NCBI RefSeq assembly: GCF_037151175.1
Contig: NZ_JBBCOR010000004.1
Span: forward strand, 1-64,000
Length of the DNA: 64,000 nucleotides
Direction: 5' to 3'
Origin: Asaia sp003994335
Lineage (GTDB): Bacteria; Pseudomonadota; Alphaproteobacteria; Acetobacterales; Acetobacteraceae
Numbering within the stretch: position 1 is the first letter of the stretch; every line of letters starts with the position of its first letter. A program made the position numbers and the translations under genes. The notes under the pieces were generated by a model. The model was not told where the DNA came from. It saw only the letters and a program-made list of their open reading frames with translations, and ran no database searches. This document shows positions 32,945 through 41,547 of the stretch, piece after piece.

Positions 32945-34440
32945 GCGAATTCACGCAGATCCCCGGCATCTATAACGTTCCGGGCGCCTATACCGAGGTG
33001 CAGTTCACGCCCCCCGACACCGTTTTCGCAATGCCGGTCCGGGTTTTGTTCATCGCCATCCAGCAGGGACTGGCAGCGGCCACGCTCCATCAGAACGTGT
33101 CTGCCAGTCAGATGCAGGCCACGATGGGGATCGGTTCTTCCGCTTCGATCGCGATCGCCGCATTCACTGCCGCCTGCCCGGGTGTCGCGATGGATGTCCT
33201 TGCTCTTCCGCCCGGCGCTGGTGCGCAGGCTTCAGCGGCAACGATCGTCTTTAACGGGCCAGCTACCGCTTCCGGGACGCGTGCGCTTTATGTGGGCGGT
33301 CAACGCATCACCTTTGGAGTGTCATCCGGCGATACGCCCGCAATCATGGCTGCGAACTTTCTCTCCGCCTATGGCGCAGGAACAACCTCGTCGGTTCTGG
33401 CGCAGACCGGCCTGATCGCGTCTGCCACGCTCTCGTCGGACGGCAAGAGCACAGTTGCGAACAGTGTCACCCTGACGGCACTCGAGGAAAGTCAGTATGG
33501 CAATGACATCGATGTGCGGGACTCGCCCTATGTCAGCGATGCCGTAGCTGGCGCCACGCTCGATATCACGCCCGCCGGTGGTGGCGCGGGAGCGCCCAGC
33601 ATCTCTGCTGCTCTCGGGCTGATCTCGGCGACCTGGTACACGGACATCGTCACCCTGCTCTATGACACGCCCAATCTACAGACACTCGCCCAGGAGGCGC
33701 AGCGTCGTTATGGCGCGATGGTCAAACAGGATGCGCGTGTCTATGCCGCCCTGCGCGGCAGCTATGGCAGCCTGCTGGCGGTGACGGCCCAGCTCAATTC
33801 GATGCTGCTCAATGTGATCGGGGCGCAGAACCCGATGTGGACGCAGGCGGCGATCGTCGGCGCTTTTGCCGGCCAGTGCTGCATGTCGCTCAATAGCGAC
33901 CCCTCCGTGCAGTTGCGCGGTCTCACGCTGGACGCAGTCGCCGGTATGGGGCCACAGGGTCTCGATGCCTTCATCCCATCACAGCGCAATGTGCTCCTGG
34001 GCTCTGGCATCAGCACCTTTACGATCGGCTCTGATGGCACGGTCGCGCTCGAACGCGTCGTGACCACCTATCAGAACGCGGCCTCGGGTGTGCCCACAGG
34101 CCTGCCGCAGGACATCATGGTGCCTGCGATCGCGAGCCGCGTGCGCTACGATTTCAACGATTACGTCGTCACGACCTATCCACGCGCCAAGCTCGCCCAG
34201 AACAATGCCGTTTCGGCGAACGTGCCCAACGTGGTGACGCCCAAGACCATGCTTGGGGCCTGGGCGGCACGCTGCAAGCTCTACGAGGCCAATGGCTGGA
34301 TCGAGGATGTGGACACGCTCGCCGCTTCGGCTTCGTTCAGCATCGATACCACCGATCGCAACCGGCTCAATGCCATGCTGCCGATCAAGCCGATCGGCGC
34401 GCTGATCATCGATGCCAATATTCTTCAGGTTCAGGGGTAA
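32941..34440 (+). CDS. L: Contractile tail sheath protein gpL
   Basis: The product (499 aa, GTG start) matches Mu gpL: IPGIYNVPGAYTEVQF at the start, an inserted beta domain, then WYTDIVTLLYDTPNLQTLAQ and the conserved C-terminal handshake strand region (IASRVRYDFNDYVVTTYPRA, ANVPNVVTPKTMLGAWAARC). It identifies the virion as a contractile-tailed myovirus-type particle. Confidence 0.92.
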   Translation: MSEFTQIPGIYNVPGAYTEVQFTPPDTVFAMPVRVLFIAIQQGLAAATLHQNVSASQMQATMGIGSSASIAIAAFTAACPGVAMDVLALPPGAGAQASAATIVFNGPATASGTRALYVGGQRITFGVSSGDTPAIMAANFLSAYGAGTTSSVLAQTGLIASATLSSDGKSTVANSVTLTALEESQYGNDIDVRDSPYVSDAVAGATLDITPAGGGAGAPSISAALGLISATWYTDIVTLLYDTPNLQTLAQEAQRRYGAMVKQDARVYAALRGSYGSLLAVTAQLNSMLLNVIGAQNPMWTQAAIVGAFAGQCCMSLNSDPSVQLRGLTLDAVAGMGPQGLDAFIPSQRNVLLGSGISTFTIGSDGTVALERVVTTYQNAASGVPTGLPQDIMVPAIASRVRYDFNDYVVTTYPRAKLAQNNAVSANVPNVVTPKTMLGAWAARCKLYEANGWIEDVDTLAASASFSIDTTDRNRLNAMLPIKPIGALIIDANILQVQG

Positions 34441-34446
34441 ACGATC

Positions 34447-34809
34447 ATGGCTGCAACCGTCGGCATCGTCCGCCTCTGGTGGGCGGGCACACAGTATAAT
34501 GTGGTCAAGGGCTCCTCGATCCGCCTGTCGGGCATCAGGAATGTGACGCAGGTGGCCGGGTATCAGGCATTTCGCAGCGCCGAATTCCAGGCTGGCGAAG
34601 TCCGCGCGACCCTGCTCATCGCCAAAGGCATGAAGCTCTCATCCCTGATGCCTGGGGAAGAGCAGGAGCTTCAGTGGCAGGCCGATACCGGCCAGCTCTA
34701 CACCTCGCCGGACGCCTTCATTCTGGATGCGCCCGTGCTCAGCGATGACGGCGGCAAAGCACCCGTCGTCTGGAATTTCTCCTCCTACATCGAACTGGAC
34801 GCAAGCTGA
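34447..34809 (+). CDS. M: Tail tube protein gpM
   Basis: The 120-residue product is a small beta-barrel tube protein of the Mu gpM type: VKGSSIRLSGIRNVTQVAGY, YQAFRSAEFQAGEVRATLLI, KLSSLMPGEEQELQWQ. It follows the sheath gene immediately, as in all Mu-like tails, and overlaps the chaperone gene by one base. Confidence 0.9.
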   Translation: MAATVGIVRLWWAGTQYNVVKGSSIRLSGIRNVTQVAGYQAFRSAEFQAGEVRATLLIAKGMKLSSLMPGEEQELQWQADTGQLYTSPDAFILDAPVLSDDGGKAPVVWNFSSYIELDAS

Positions 34810-35252
34810 TGGATTTCGACCCGACCCGCCCCTCTGTGCATCACGAACACGCCCATGTGACGCCTCAGGTGCTCGATGCCAGCGAACGCGCCGACAAGCC
34901 CGTTACCGTCGATATGCGCCCGAAGCTGCCAGAAGGCGCGCGCTGGAACACGGATGGAACGGTGACGATCGCACTCGATGAGCCGGCCGGAATCACACGT
35001 CGCTCCGGTGAGCACGAGGATATCGAGCAGATCCGCGAGATCACCTGTCGCCGTCTGCGTGGCGGCGACATGATCGATGCCGTCGATGCTGAAGGCGCGT
35101 CGGGGCGGCAGCTGTTCCTTCTCAAGCGCATGACCGGGCTTGAGGATATGAAGGGTGAATTGTTCATCCGCGCCCTGTCCCATGCTGATTACCTGACCCT
35201 GGTCGAGGTGCTTGGCGTTTTTACACGGCGTGGCCAGAAGACTGGCCGGTAA
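34809..35252 (+). CDS. Tail assembly chaperone (Mu gp41)
   Basis: The 147-residue product is the short form of the tail-tape chaperone (VTIALDEPAGITRRSGEHED, DAEGASGRQLFLLKRMTGLE, ALSHADYLTLVEVLGVF). Just before its end the message contains GTT TTT ACA with a T5 run (35218-35222). A second frame, open in -1 from 35189, extends 56 more codons and stops at the tape-measure ATG. A fraction of ribosomes probably slips to give a long form. Confidence 0.85.
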   Translation: MDFDPTRPSVHHEHAHVTPQVLDASERADKPVTVDMRPKLPEGARWNTDGTVTIALDEPAGITRRSGEHEDIEQIREITCRRLRGGDMIDAVDAEGASGRQLFLLKRMTGLEDMKGELFIRALSHADYLTLVEVLGVFTRRGQKTGR

Positions 35253-35392
35253 TTCTGGCGGCTCTGGCGCACACGCTCCATTTCGACGAGGCAAGCCTGT
35301 GCCGCATGAGCCCAAGGCGGGCGCTGTTCTGGAATAACGCGGCCAACGCGCTCGGCGAGCGTATCAGAAAAGAGAATGAGGCCCGGAACTGA
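35222..35392 (+). CDS. -1 frame extension of the tail assembly chaperone
   Basis: Read in the -1 frame from the T5 run, the message continues YTAWPEDWPVILAALAHTLH and ends IRKENEARN, 56 codons, with the stop TGA overlapping the tape-measure ATG as TGATG. There is no start with ribosome site at its beginning, and the -1 frame is closed by TGA at 35186-35188, so the slip must occur between 35189 and 35252. The tRNA-Phe on TTT can re-pair one base back. Tail-chaperone frameshifting is conserved across long-tailed phages. Confidence 0.7.
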   Translation, partial: YTAWPEDWPVILAALAHTLHFDEASLCRMSPRRALFWNNAANALGERIRKENEARN

Positions 35393-37686
35393 TGTCGGAC
35401 TCCCTGCACACTCAGTTCCGGATCGACCTGGCAGACGGCATTTCCGGACCGATCGACAAGATCATCGGCATGCTGGCGCGGATCGACCAGGCGCTCAGCC
35501 GTGTCGGAGGGACCGATCCCTTCGACAAGATGTGGGAGCCAATCGAGCAGACCACACGCGCCACCAATACCTTCTCAGAAACGATCGGCCGCGCCGAGGC
35601 ATCCATGCAAGCCGCCATTGGGGCGACAACCGCCCTGGGCGAGGGGCTGTCGCGCACGGATGCTAGCGCGACAGCAACGGCCGAAGCCATGGGGGCATTG
35701 GCAGGCGCGGCCGATCGTGTCGATCAGGCATTTGCTGAAGGGAACCAGGCGCACGGGTTTGACAGACTGCATGAGCCGGTCGAGCGTGCCGCCCAGGCCA
35801 CACGTGCGCTCGATGAAGCGCTCAGACGCACCGATGCCTCCATGGCTTCGGCAGAGGGGAACACCCGGGTTTTCGATGAAAGCCTCGCCGCTACCGCTAG
35901 CGGCGCGACAGAGGCGGGCGATGCTCTGAACCGCATGGGTCAGAACGCCCAACGCGCCGCTGAGCAGGCAATGTCAGCCATGCGCGCCGTACAGGGCACG
36001 CTTAATTCAGGCTATGGCGCATCGGGCAACGGCGGAGGTGGATTTCCGTCGGGACCAACCGGATCGAGGGCCTATCTGGGGAATGTTCATCACTCCCTGG
36101 AGAATGTGCATCGCTCGGTCGAGGAAGGCATGGGCCGGGCCTTCGGAGCCGCAGCCGCGGGCTTTGGGTTGATTGAGCCGGTCCACGCGGCAGCCGAATT
36201 CGACAACACACTCACCCATATCGGCATCGGCCTTGGATATGACGGTGACGCGAACCATAAATTCGCAGCAAGCTATGGAATGCAGATCAATCAGCTGGCA
36301 CGCGCCACGTCCCAGCGTGGTGTGGATCTGGCCGATGCGGCGGGCTTCTTCAGTCGCGAAGGCTATGCAGGCGACAAGCTCGATGCGGTCTTGCCCACAG
36401 TTGCTCATATCGCCACTGCCTATAATGCGGCGCCCGAAGCTGTAGCGAAAAGCACCTTCGCATTGCAGGAAAACCTGGGTGTTAGTGACAAGGCACTAGG
36501 AGGGGCTCTTGCCTCAGTAGCCATCGCGGGCAAGCAGGCGGATCTGCCCTTCGAAAAGCTGGCGCCCTTATTGCCTCAGGTTGCGGCTCAGGCCGGAATG
36601 CTCGGTGTCAAAGGGCGGTCGGGGGTTGATGATCTGGCAGCGCTTTTAGCGGTTGCGCGCAAGTCAACGGGCACAGAAGGCGAAGCCGTCACCAATACAC
36701 GTGCCTTCCTTCAGGCCATTACGAGCCCGCATACCGCAAAGCGCTTCGCAGAGTTCGGCGTCGATCTCTTTGGCACAGAACAAAATGCCCGCGCCAAGGG
36801 CATCGATCCCATGATCGCCGTGCTTCAGCAGGTCAACCGCATCACTCACGGCGGCACTGACGCGAAGGTCCTGGGCACCCTCTTCAACAATCAGGAAGAT
36901 CGCGCATTCGTCACGGCCATTCTCAAGCACATGGATCAGTATTTCTCGATCCGGCAGAAGGTGGCGGGCGCCGATCAGAGCGTTATCGACCATGATTTCA
37001 ACACGGGCCAGCATTCGACCCTGAGCGAATTAACGGCGTTCGAAGAGGCGCTAAGCCAGGTTCTGCGCATCATCGGCGAGGGCTTTGTGCCGACGCTGCA
37101 TATGCTCACGATCGGGCTGCACGGTGTGATCGATGTCATGGAATGGATGCAAAAGCACACGCCTGGCGTGCTCCCGGTGATCCTTGGAATCACGAGCGGC
37201 CTTATCGCTTTTGCCGCCGTTATGGCAGCGTGTGGAGCGGTTCTGATCCCGCTCAAGGCGGGTTTTGGCCTGATTGGGGCTGTGCTGTCACCTCTGCGGT
37301 TCGTGATCGGTGCGGTAGCCGGTGCGCTGGAGATCTCGGTTGGCGCGTTTGCTGCCTTGTCGGTGGGCATTCTCGCCGGCGTCGCTGTACTCGGCTTTGT
37401 GGCCTATGAAACCTACAAGCATTGGGACGCGATCAAAAAAGCCTTCATCTCATTCGGTGGATGGCTCGAGTCCTGGGCGAGCTGGCTCTTGCATCTGGGG
37501 TCGCATGGCACGCCTAAGGCCACAGGCGCATCACCGGATAAACTCGCCATGGCGACCTCCGACAAGAACCCGAAACTCCACCTGCATATCTCCACCGACC
37601 CGGGTGCCAAGGTAGAGACCAAGCAAAAGCATCCTGACATCAAGCTTGCCATGATCGATACCGGCCGCATGTTGGCGCGCGCATGA
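35392..37686 (+). CDS. Tail tape measure protein (Mu gp42)
   Basis: The product (764 aa) sets tail length and enters the host envelope. It starts MSDSLHTQFRIDLADGISGP. Two related helical segments lie 79 residues apart (FDKMWEPIEQTTRATNTF at 44 and FDRLHEPVERAAQATRAL at 123). A phage-tail tape domain with NQLARATSQRGVDLADAAGF follows. A hydrophobic membrane-active stretch covers about 580-680 (VILGITSGLIAFAAVMAACG, LSVGILAGVAVLGFVAY). The C-terminus is short and charged. Confidence 0.9.
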   Translation: MSDSLHTQFRIDLADGISGPIDKIIGMLARIDQALSRVGGTDPFDKMWEPIEQTTRATNTFSETIGRAEASMQAAIGATTALGEGLSRTDASATATAEAMGALAGAADRVDQAFAEGNQAHGFDRLHEPVERAAQATRALDEALRRTDASMASAEGNTRVFDESLAATASGATEAGDALNRMGQNAQRAAEQAMSAMRAVQGTLNSGYGASGNGGGGFPSGPTGSRAYLGNVHHSLENVHRSVEEGMGRAFGAAAAGFGLIEPVHAAAEFDNTLTHIGIGLGYDGDANHKFAASYGMQINQLARATSQRGVDLADAAGFFSREGYAGDKLDAVLPTVAHIATAYNAAPEAVAKSTFALQENLGVSDKALGGALASVAIAGKQADLPFEKLAPLLPQVAAQAGMLGVKGRSGVDDLAALLAVARKSTGTEGEAVTNTRAFLQAITSPHTAKRFAEFGVDLFGTEQNARAKGIDPMIAVLQQVNRITHGGTDAKVLGTLFNNQEDRAFVTAILKHMDQYFSIRQKVAGADQSVIDHDFNTGQHSTLSELTAFEEALSQVLRIIGEGFVPTLHMLTIGLHGVIDVMEWMQKHTPGVLPVILGITSGLIAFAAVMAACGAVLIPLKAGFGLIGAVLSPLRFVIGAVAGALEISVGAFAALSVGILAGVAVLGFVAYETYKHWDAIKKAFISFGGWLESWASWLLHLGSHGTPKATGASPDKLAMATSDKNPKLHLHISTDPGAKVETKQKHPDIKLAMIDTGRMLARA

Positions 37687-39089
37687 GTGGATCTCTCTCC
37701 ACGGCCGGTCTCGGCGAGATCGGCGCTTCCACGCTTTCCAGCCTGGGCGGCATTGCGGGGCTGGCCAGCTCGGCGCTGGGACGCATCCTCACCACAGCCT
37801 CGTTCCGGGGCGTCACGTTCTTCATGCCCGATGTGCGGGAGGCGGGCGGCCGACGCGTAGTTCGCTGGCTTTTTCCCGGACGCGACATCCAGCGCTTTCA
37901 GGATTTCGGGGCGATCGAGGGGCCGATCCAGATCACCGGCCTGATCATCGGCGATGATTACGTCATCCGCGCCCAGCGTCTGCGCAAGGCATTCCTGTCC
38001 GCAGGCCCGGCCACACTGGTGCATCCGTGGTATGGTCGCCTGCGCGTTCGCCTGGCCGAGCAGCCGCCCGAGATCTCCTTCTCCGATCGCGAGATCCGCG
38101 TCGCACGGTTTACCGCCTCTTTCTATCGTGACCCGGAGACATCGGGCGCACCCGGGCTCTTCGCGTCGATCACGGATACGCTCACCAATCTGATGACCCA
38201 GGCCGATGGGCTGGTCGATGAAGGTATCCTCGCCTGTCAGGGGGTACTGTCAGTGCTGGCTATCCCTCTTGCGCTGTCGGGCGCTGTAGGATCGCTGATC
38301 AGCCAGATCTCCGGGGTCTGGGATGGCCTTCTCGGGAATGCGCCGCAACCCCTGCAAGATGCGACGGCTGCGGCGCAAGTCACACTCGCCAATGGCGTTT
38401 CTCCGCCTTTGGTCAATGACGATACGAGCTACGCCGATGCTGTGTCGACGGCATTTGCCGTGGTGCCCGCTGCCATAGCCTCAGTGGCCATGCCTGCCCA
38501 GGCGGCCGCCATAGCCCCGGCCTCGATCGTCGCGAACGGTGTGACGCTCACCGTCGCGCCGGCTACGATCGTCACGATCCTTTTGCAGGGCGCATCGAAG
38601 ATCGGGACGGTTGCCCTCAACACGTCCCAGACCAGTCAGGCACCCGCTTCCGTTCTGGCCCTGGGGGTGGTGGCACGCATGGTCACGCTCGCCCAGGCCG
38701 TGGCCGCCTCGACATCGGTCTCCTATGTCAGCCAGCCTGATGCCCTTTCCGTGCGCGACATTCTCGTTGCGGCCGTCGATGCTCTGGGCGCGGATATGGG
38801 CAATGCCGCCGCCGCAGGCGCTCCGCTTCCCATGTCGGCCATGTGGGGCGCGCTTCGGGATCTGCGGCTTGCCATCCTCGCCGATTTCTCGACCACGATC
38901 GGAAGACTGCCTCCCGTCATATCGATTGCGACGACACGTCCCATGAGTGCCTGGACGCTGGCCTATGCGCTCGCTGGCGACACGCCCGCCAATGTCCAGA
39001 CCACGTTCGATGACATGGTGGCGCGCAATAACCTGATCCACCCCGCCTTCGCCGGTCCCGGTGCGGTGCAAATTCTGGACCTGAGCTGA
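37683..39089 (+). CDS. N: DNA circularisation / baseplate protein gpN
   Basis: The product (468 aa) has the Mu gpN N-terminal domain: ASFRGVTFFMPDVREAGGRR, WLFPGRDIQRFQDFG, HPWYGRLRVRLAEQ, FYRDPET. The rest is Ala/Val-rich and helical to beta. In Mu, gpN (gp43) was named for DNA circularisation in relatives and is a tail protein close to the baseplate. ATGA overlap with the tape measure. Confidence 0.85.
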   Translation: MSGSLSTAGLGEIGASTLSSLGGIAGLASSALGRILTTASFRGVTFFMPDVREAGGRRVVRWLFPGRDIQRFQDFGAIEGPIQITGLIIGDDYVIRAQRLRKAFLSAGPATLVHPWYGRLRVRLAEQPPEISFSDREIRVARFTASFYRDPETSGAPGLFASITDTLTNLMTQADGLVDEGILACQGVLSVLAIPLALSGAVGSLISQISGVWDGLLGNAPQPLQDATAAAQVTLANGVSPPLVNDDTSYADAVSTAFAVVPAAIASVAMPAQAAAIAPASIVANGVTLTVAPATIVTILLQGASKIGTVALNTSQTSQAPASVLALGVVARMVTLAQAVAASTSVSYVSQPDALSVRDILVAAVDALGADMGNAAAAGAPLPMSAMWGALRDLRLAILADFSTTIGRLPPVISIATTRPMSAWTLAYALAGDTPANVQTTFDDMVARNNLIHPAFAGPGAVQILDLS

Positions 39090-40447
39090 TGAGCGATACC
39101 AGGACCGTTTCCCGCCGCCCCATGACGGTGAAGATCGCGGGGCGCATCCTCGAAACCTGGACCAGCTGCGAAGTAGGGCGAGACCTTGCCGATATCGCCG
39201 GGTCTTTTCGCATTCGCTACCTGGACGAGCTGCGCTCTGCTGCCCTGCTTGGCGGTGAGACACCAGAGGTCGCCGCGATCCATCCTCGCGATTCGGTGGA
39301 AATCTCGATCAATGCAGATGTGGTGCTCAAGGGATGGGTGGACGATATCAATCTGACGGCCGACGAGCATACGGCAGAGGCCATCATCAGCGGCAGAGAC
39401 GTGACAGGCGATCTCGTGGATTGCTCAGCCAACCCAACGGGGCCGGGGGAGTACCGGCAGATCCGCCTCGAAAGTCTGGTGGGCCATCTGACCAACCCCT
39501 ACAAGATCACCCTCGATCAGCAGATCGAGACGGGAGCACCCTTTACCCTGGTGGCGCTGGATCCGGGCGACACGGTCATGGATGCAATCGAGCATCATGC
39601 CAGGCAGCGCGGCGTGCTCGTGACATCCGATGGAATTGGCAAGATCGTGCTGACACAGGCGGGCACGACAAGGGCCAGTGACAGTCTGAGCTTTCCAGGC
39701 AATGTGCGCGGCATCGAGGTGCGGATTTCCTCGCGTAATCGCCATTCCGATGTCTGGGTCAAAGGCCAGTTCAAGAGCCAGTTAAGACCCGTCAAAACCA
39801 CGCTCGATGCGAATGCTGCGCCGCTTTCTGCAGCTCCGGCGCAACCGCCGGCCGCGCCTTCACACCGCAAGGTCGAACTCGCCAGCACAACGCGTTACGG
39901 ACATTGGGTCGATCCTGAGGTTCAGCGCTATCGCCCTCGGGTATGGATGGCCAAGACGCAAAGCGGCGGCTCGGTGGCCACACAGCAAACGACGAATCCG
40001 CCACTGGACAGCACCGCACAGGGCCTGAGCGACGAGGTCGGGCCGCCGCTCGCCTTTCATGCCGGCACGCGCCACAAGAAGCGCAAGGCGACGAAGCCCC
40101 GCGAGGACGCCGACCCCTGGACCTTGCAGGATCAGGCGGAATGGCGTGGTCGCACAACGCGGGCGGGCTCGACGGCCCATGTCTATATCGTGCCCGGTCT
40201 TCGCAACAGCAAAGGCGATCTGTGGCTGCCCAACCAGCTCGTCTCGGTGACAGATCTGTATAGTGGCCTTACCCAGGACATGCTGATCGGTGCCGTAACG
40301 TGGGTGGCCTCCGATCAGGGCTATGAGACGCGGATCTCTGTCGTGGCGCCCGATGCCTATAACCTCAAGGGGGATGAGGATCACACCCGTGCCGGTGCCC
40401 GCAAATCCTCGCATCTCACCGCACGATCCCTCATAGGGCGAAGCTGA
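39089..40447 (+). CDS. P: Baseplate hub protein gpP (Mu gp44)
   Basis: The product (452 aa) resembles Mu gp44: KIAGRILETWTSCEVGRDLA, WVDDINLTADEHTAEAIISG, GRDVTGDLVDCSA, then IEVRISSRNRHSDVWVKGQF and LPNQLVSVTDLYSGLTQDML. Mu gp44 is a trimeric hub similar to T4 gp27. A basic, low-complexity insertion lies near residues 325-350 (RHKKRKATKPRED). One-base overlaps with its neighbours. Confidence 0.88.
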   Translation: MSDTRTVSRRPMTVKIAGRILETWTSCEVGRDLADIAGSFRIRYLDELRSAALLGGETPEVAAIHPRDSVEISINADVVLKGWVDDINLTADEHTAEAIISGRDVTGDLVDCSANPTGPGEYRQIRLESLVGHLTNPYKITLDQQIETGAPFTLVALDPGDTVMDAIEHHARQRGVLVTSDGIGKIVLTQAGTTRASDSLSFPGNVRGIEVRISSRNRHSDVWVKGQFKSQLRPVKTTLDANAAPLSAAPAQPPAAPSHRKVELASTTRYGHWVDPEVQRYRPRVWMAKTQSGGSVATQQTTNPPLDSTAQGLSDEVGPPLAFHAGTRHKKRKATKPREDADPWTLQDQAEWRGRTTRAGSTAHVYIVPGLRNSKGDLWLPNQLVSVTDLYSGLTQDMLIGAVTWVASDQGYETRISVVAPDAYNLKGDEDHTRAGARKSSHLTARSLIGRS

Positions 40448-40998
40448 TGCTTGCGGCCTTTCACATGGCTCTGCGCAGCCTGTTCTCACGCGGCGTGATC
40501 GCCGATATCGATGATACGGGCGGCGATCAGACCGTGACGCTCGACACGCATTACGGGGTAACGCGATCGAGCGTGCCTGTTCATCACCCCTTTGGTCTTG
40601 CAGCCCATGCCCCCCATGACGGGGCTGTGACCCATGTCGTCGCCAATGGCAGCGATCCGGCCGATCTTGTGGCCCTGCCGCCCGCAAACCCTTCGGTTGC
40701 CCGCATGGGCAATCTCGCCGAGGGGGAGGTCTGTCTCTATGATTCCATGGGGCAGAAGCTCTATTTTCAGGGCGGCAAGATCGTCAGGGTCGATTGCGCA
40801 AGCGAGTTGCAGGTCCGCATCGGGGGCACTACGGTGTTTGATGTCAATCAGGACCGGATCTACACGTCTCTCGATATCCAGACGGATGGCAAGATCACTG
40901 CCAAGGGCGATGTCGTCGCGGGTAAGGTAAGTCTGCAAACCCACATCCATACGGGCGTGCAGGCCGGTTCCGGAACAAGCGGACCACCACAAAGCTGA
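40447..40998 (+). CDS. Baseplate spike (Mu gp45)
   Basis: The 183-residue product forms the cell-piercing spike. The N-terminal OB-like domain (IADIDDTGGDQTVTLDTHYG, VHHPFGLAAHAPHDGA) is followed by beta-helical repeats (SLDIQTDGKITAKGDVVAGK). The tip motif LQTHIHTGVQAGSG has an H-x-H that in Mu gp45 and P2 gpV binds the apex iron. It is the last gene of late unit 2. Confidence 0.9.
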   Translation: MLAAFHMALRSLFSRGVIADIDDTGGDQTVTLDTHYGVTRSSVPVHHPFGLAAHAPHDGAVTHVVANGSDPADLVALPPANPSVARMGNLAEGEVCLYDSMGQKLYFQGGKIVRVDCASELQVRIGGTTVFDVNQDRIYTSLDIQTDGKITAKGDVVAGKVSLQTHIHTGVQAGSGTSGPPQS

Positions 40999-41000
40999 TA

Positions 41001-41022
41001 GCCTCTAGAATCGGTCGGGGGT
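41001..41022 (+). promoter_or_regulatory. Late promoter motif copy 3 (baseplate/fibre operon)
   Basis: CTCTAGAATCGGTCGGGGGT (41003-41022) aligns with copies 1 and 2 at 14 of 20 fully conserved positions and lies 53 bases before the ATG at 41056. It starts only 3 bases after the spike stop. Mu has promoter PP in this part of the genome, but before gene P rather than after gp45. Confidence 0.62.
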
Positions 41023-41055
41023 ATGGGCGGGGCGCAGACATGACATTCTCCCCTC

Positions 41056-41547
41056 ATGTCGGCCGCATCCTTTTCCAGCATGAAACTCGGGATCAAACCC
41101 GGCCCGGGAGTGATCGATCTCTTCATCGATCCCGTCGGGAATGGGCGCGGGCGTATTGCGATCGACCGCACGCCAGCAACGCCCCTCCTGGTCGCGCTGT
41201 GTTCTGATCGGCGCGCGGCGAGCGATGATGTCGCACCCGAAATGCAGACAGCGCCGGCAGGAACCCAGGCGCCGCTTTTTTCCCGCAGGGGATGGGTGGG
41301 TGACGTTCTCCTGGAAGACGGCCAGCGCTTTGGGTCACGCTTATGGTTGCTCTCTCGTGGGCGCGCCTCGGAAGCGACCCGTGTCGCGGCGCTCGATTAT
41401 GCCAATGAAGCGGTTGCCTCGATCGTCGATTATCATGGCATCGAGGTCGATATCGACGCTGCCTGGTACGACAAAAAGCCGGGCATTTTGATCATCACAG
41501 CGCAAGCGCTGGGGCTTTCCGTCAATGCGCCGGTGACGACGCTATGA
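41056..41547 (+). CDS. Baseplate wedge protein (Mu gp46)
   Basis: The 163-residue product matches the Mu gp46 family: TPLLVALCSDRRAASDDVA, RRGWVGDVLLEDGQRFGSRL, a W-L-L-S-R motif, and a C-terminal WYDKKPGILIITAQAL. The family resembles the T4 gp25-like sheath initiator. First gene of late unit 3. There is no strong Shine-Dalgarno site, and the leader is probably short. Confidence 0.85.
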   Translation: MSAASFSSMKLGIKPGPGVIDLFIDPVGNGRGRIAIDRTPATPLLVALCSDRRAASDDVAPEMQTAPAGTQAPLFSRRGWVGDVLLEDGQRFGSRLWLLSRGRASEATRVAALDYANEAVASIVDYHGIEVDIDAAWYDKKPGILIITAQALGLSVNAPVTTL

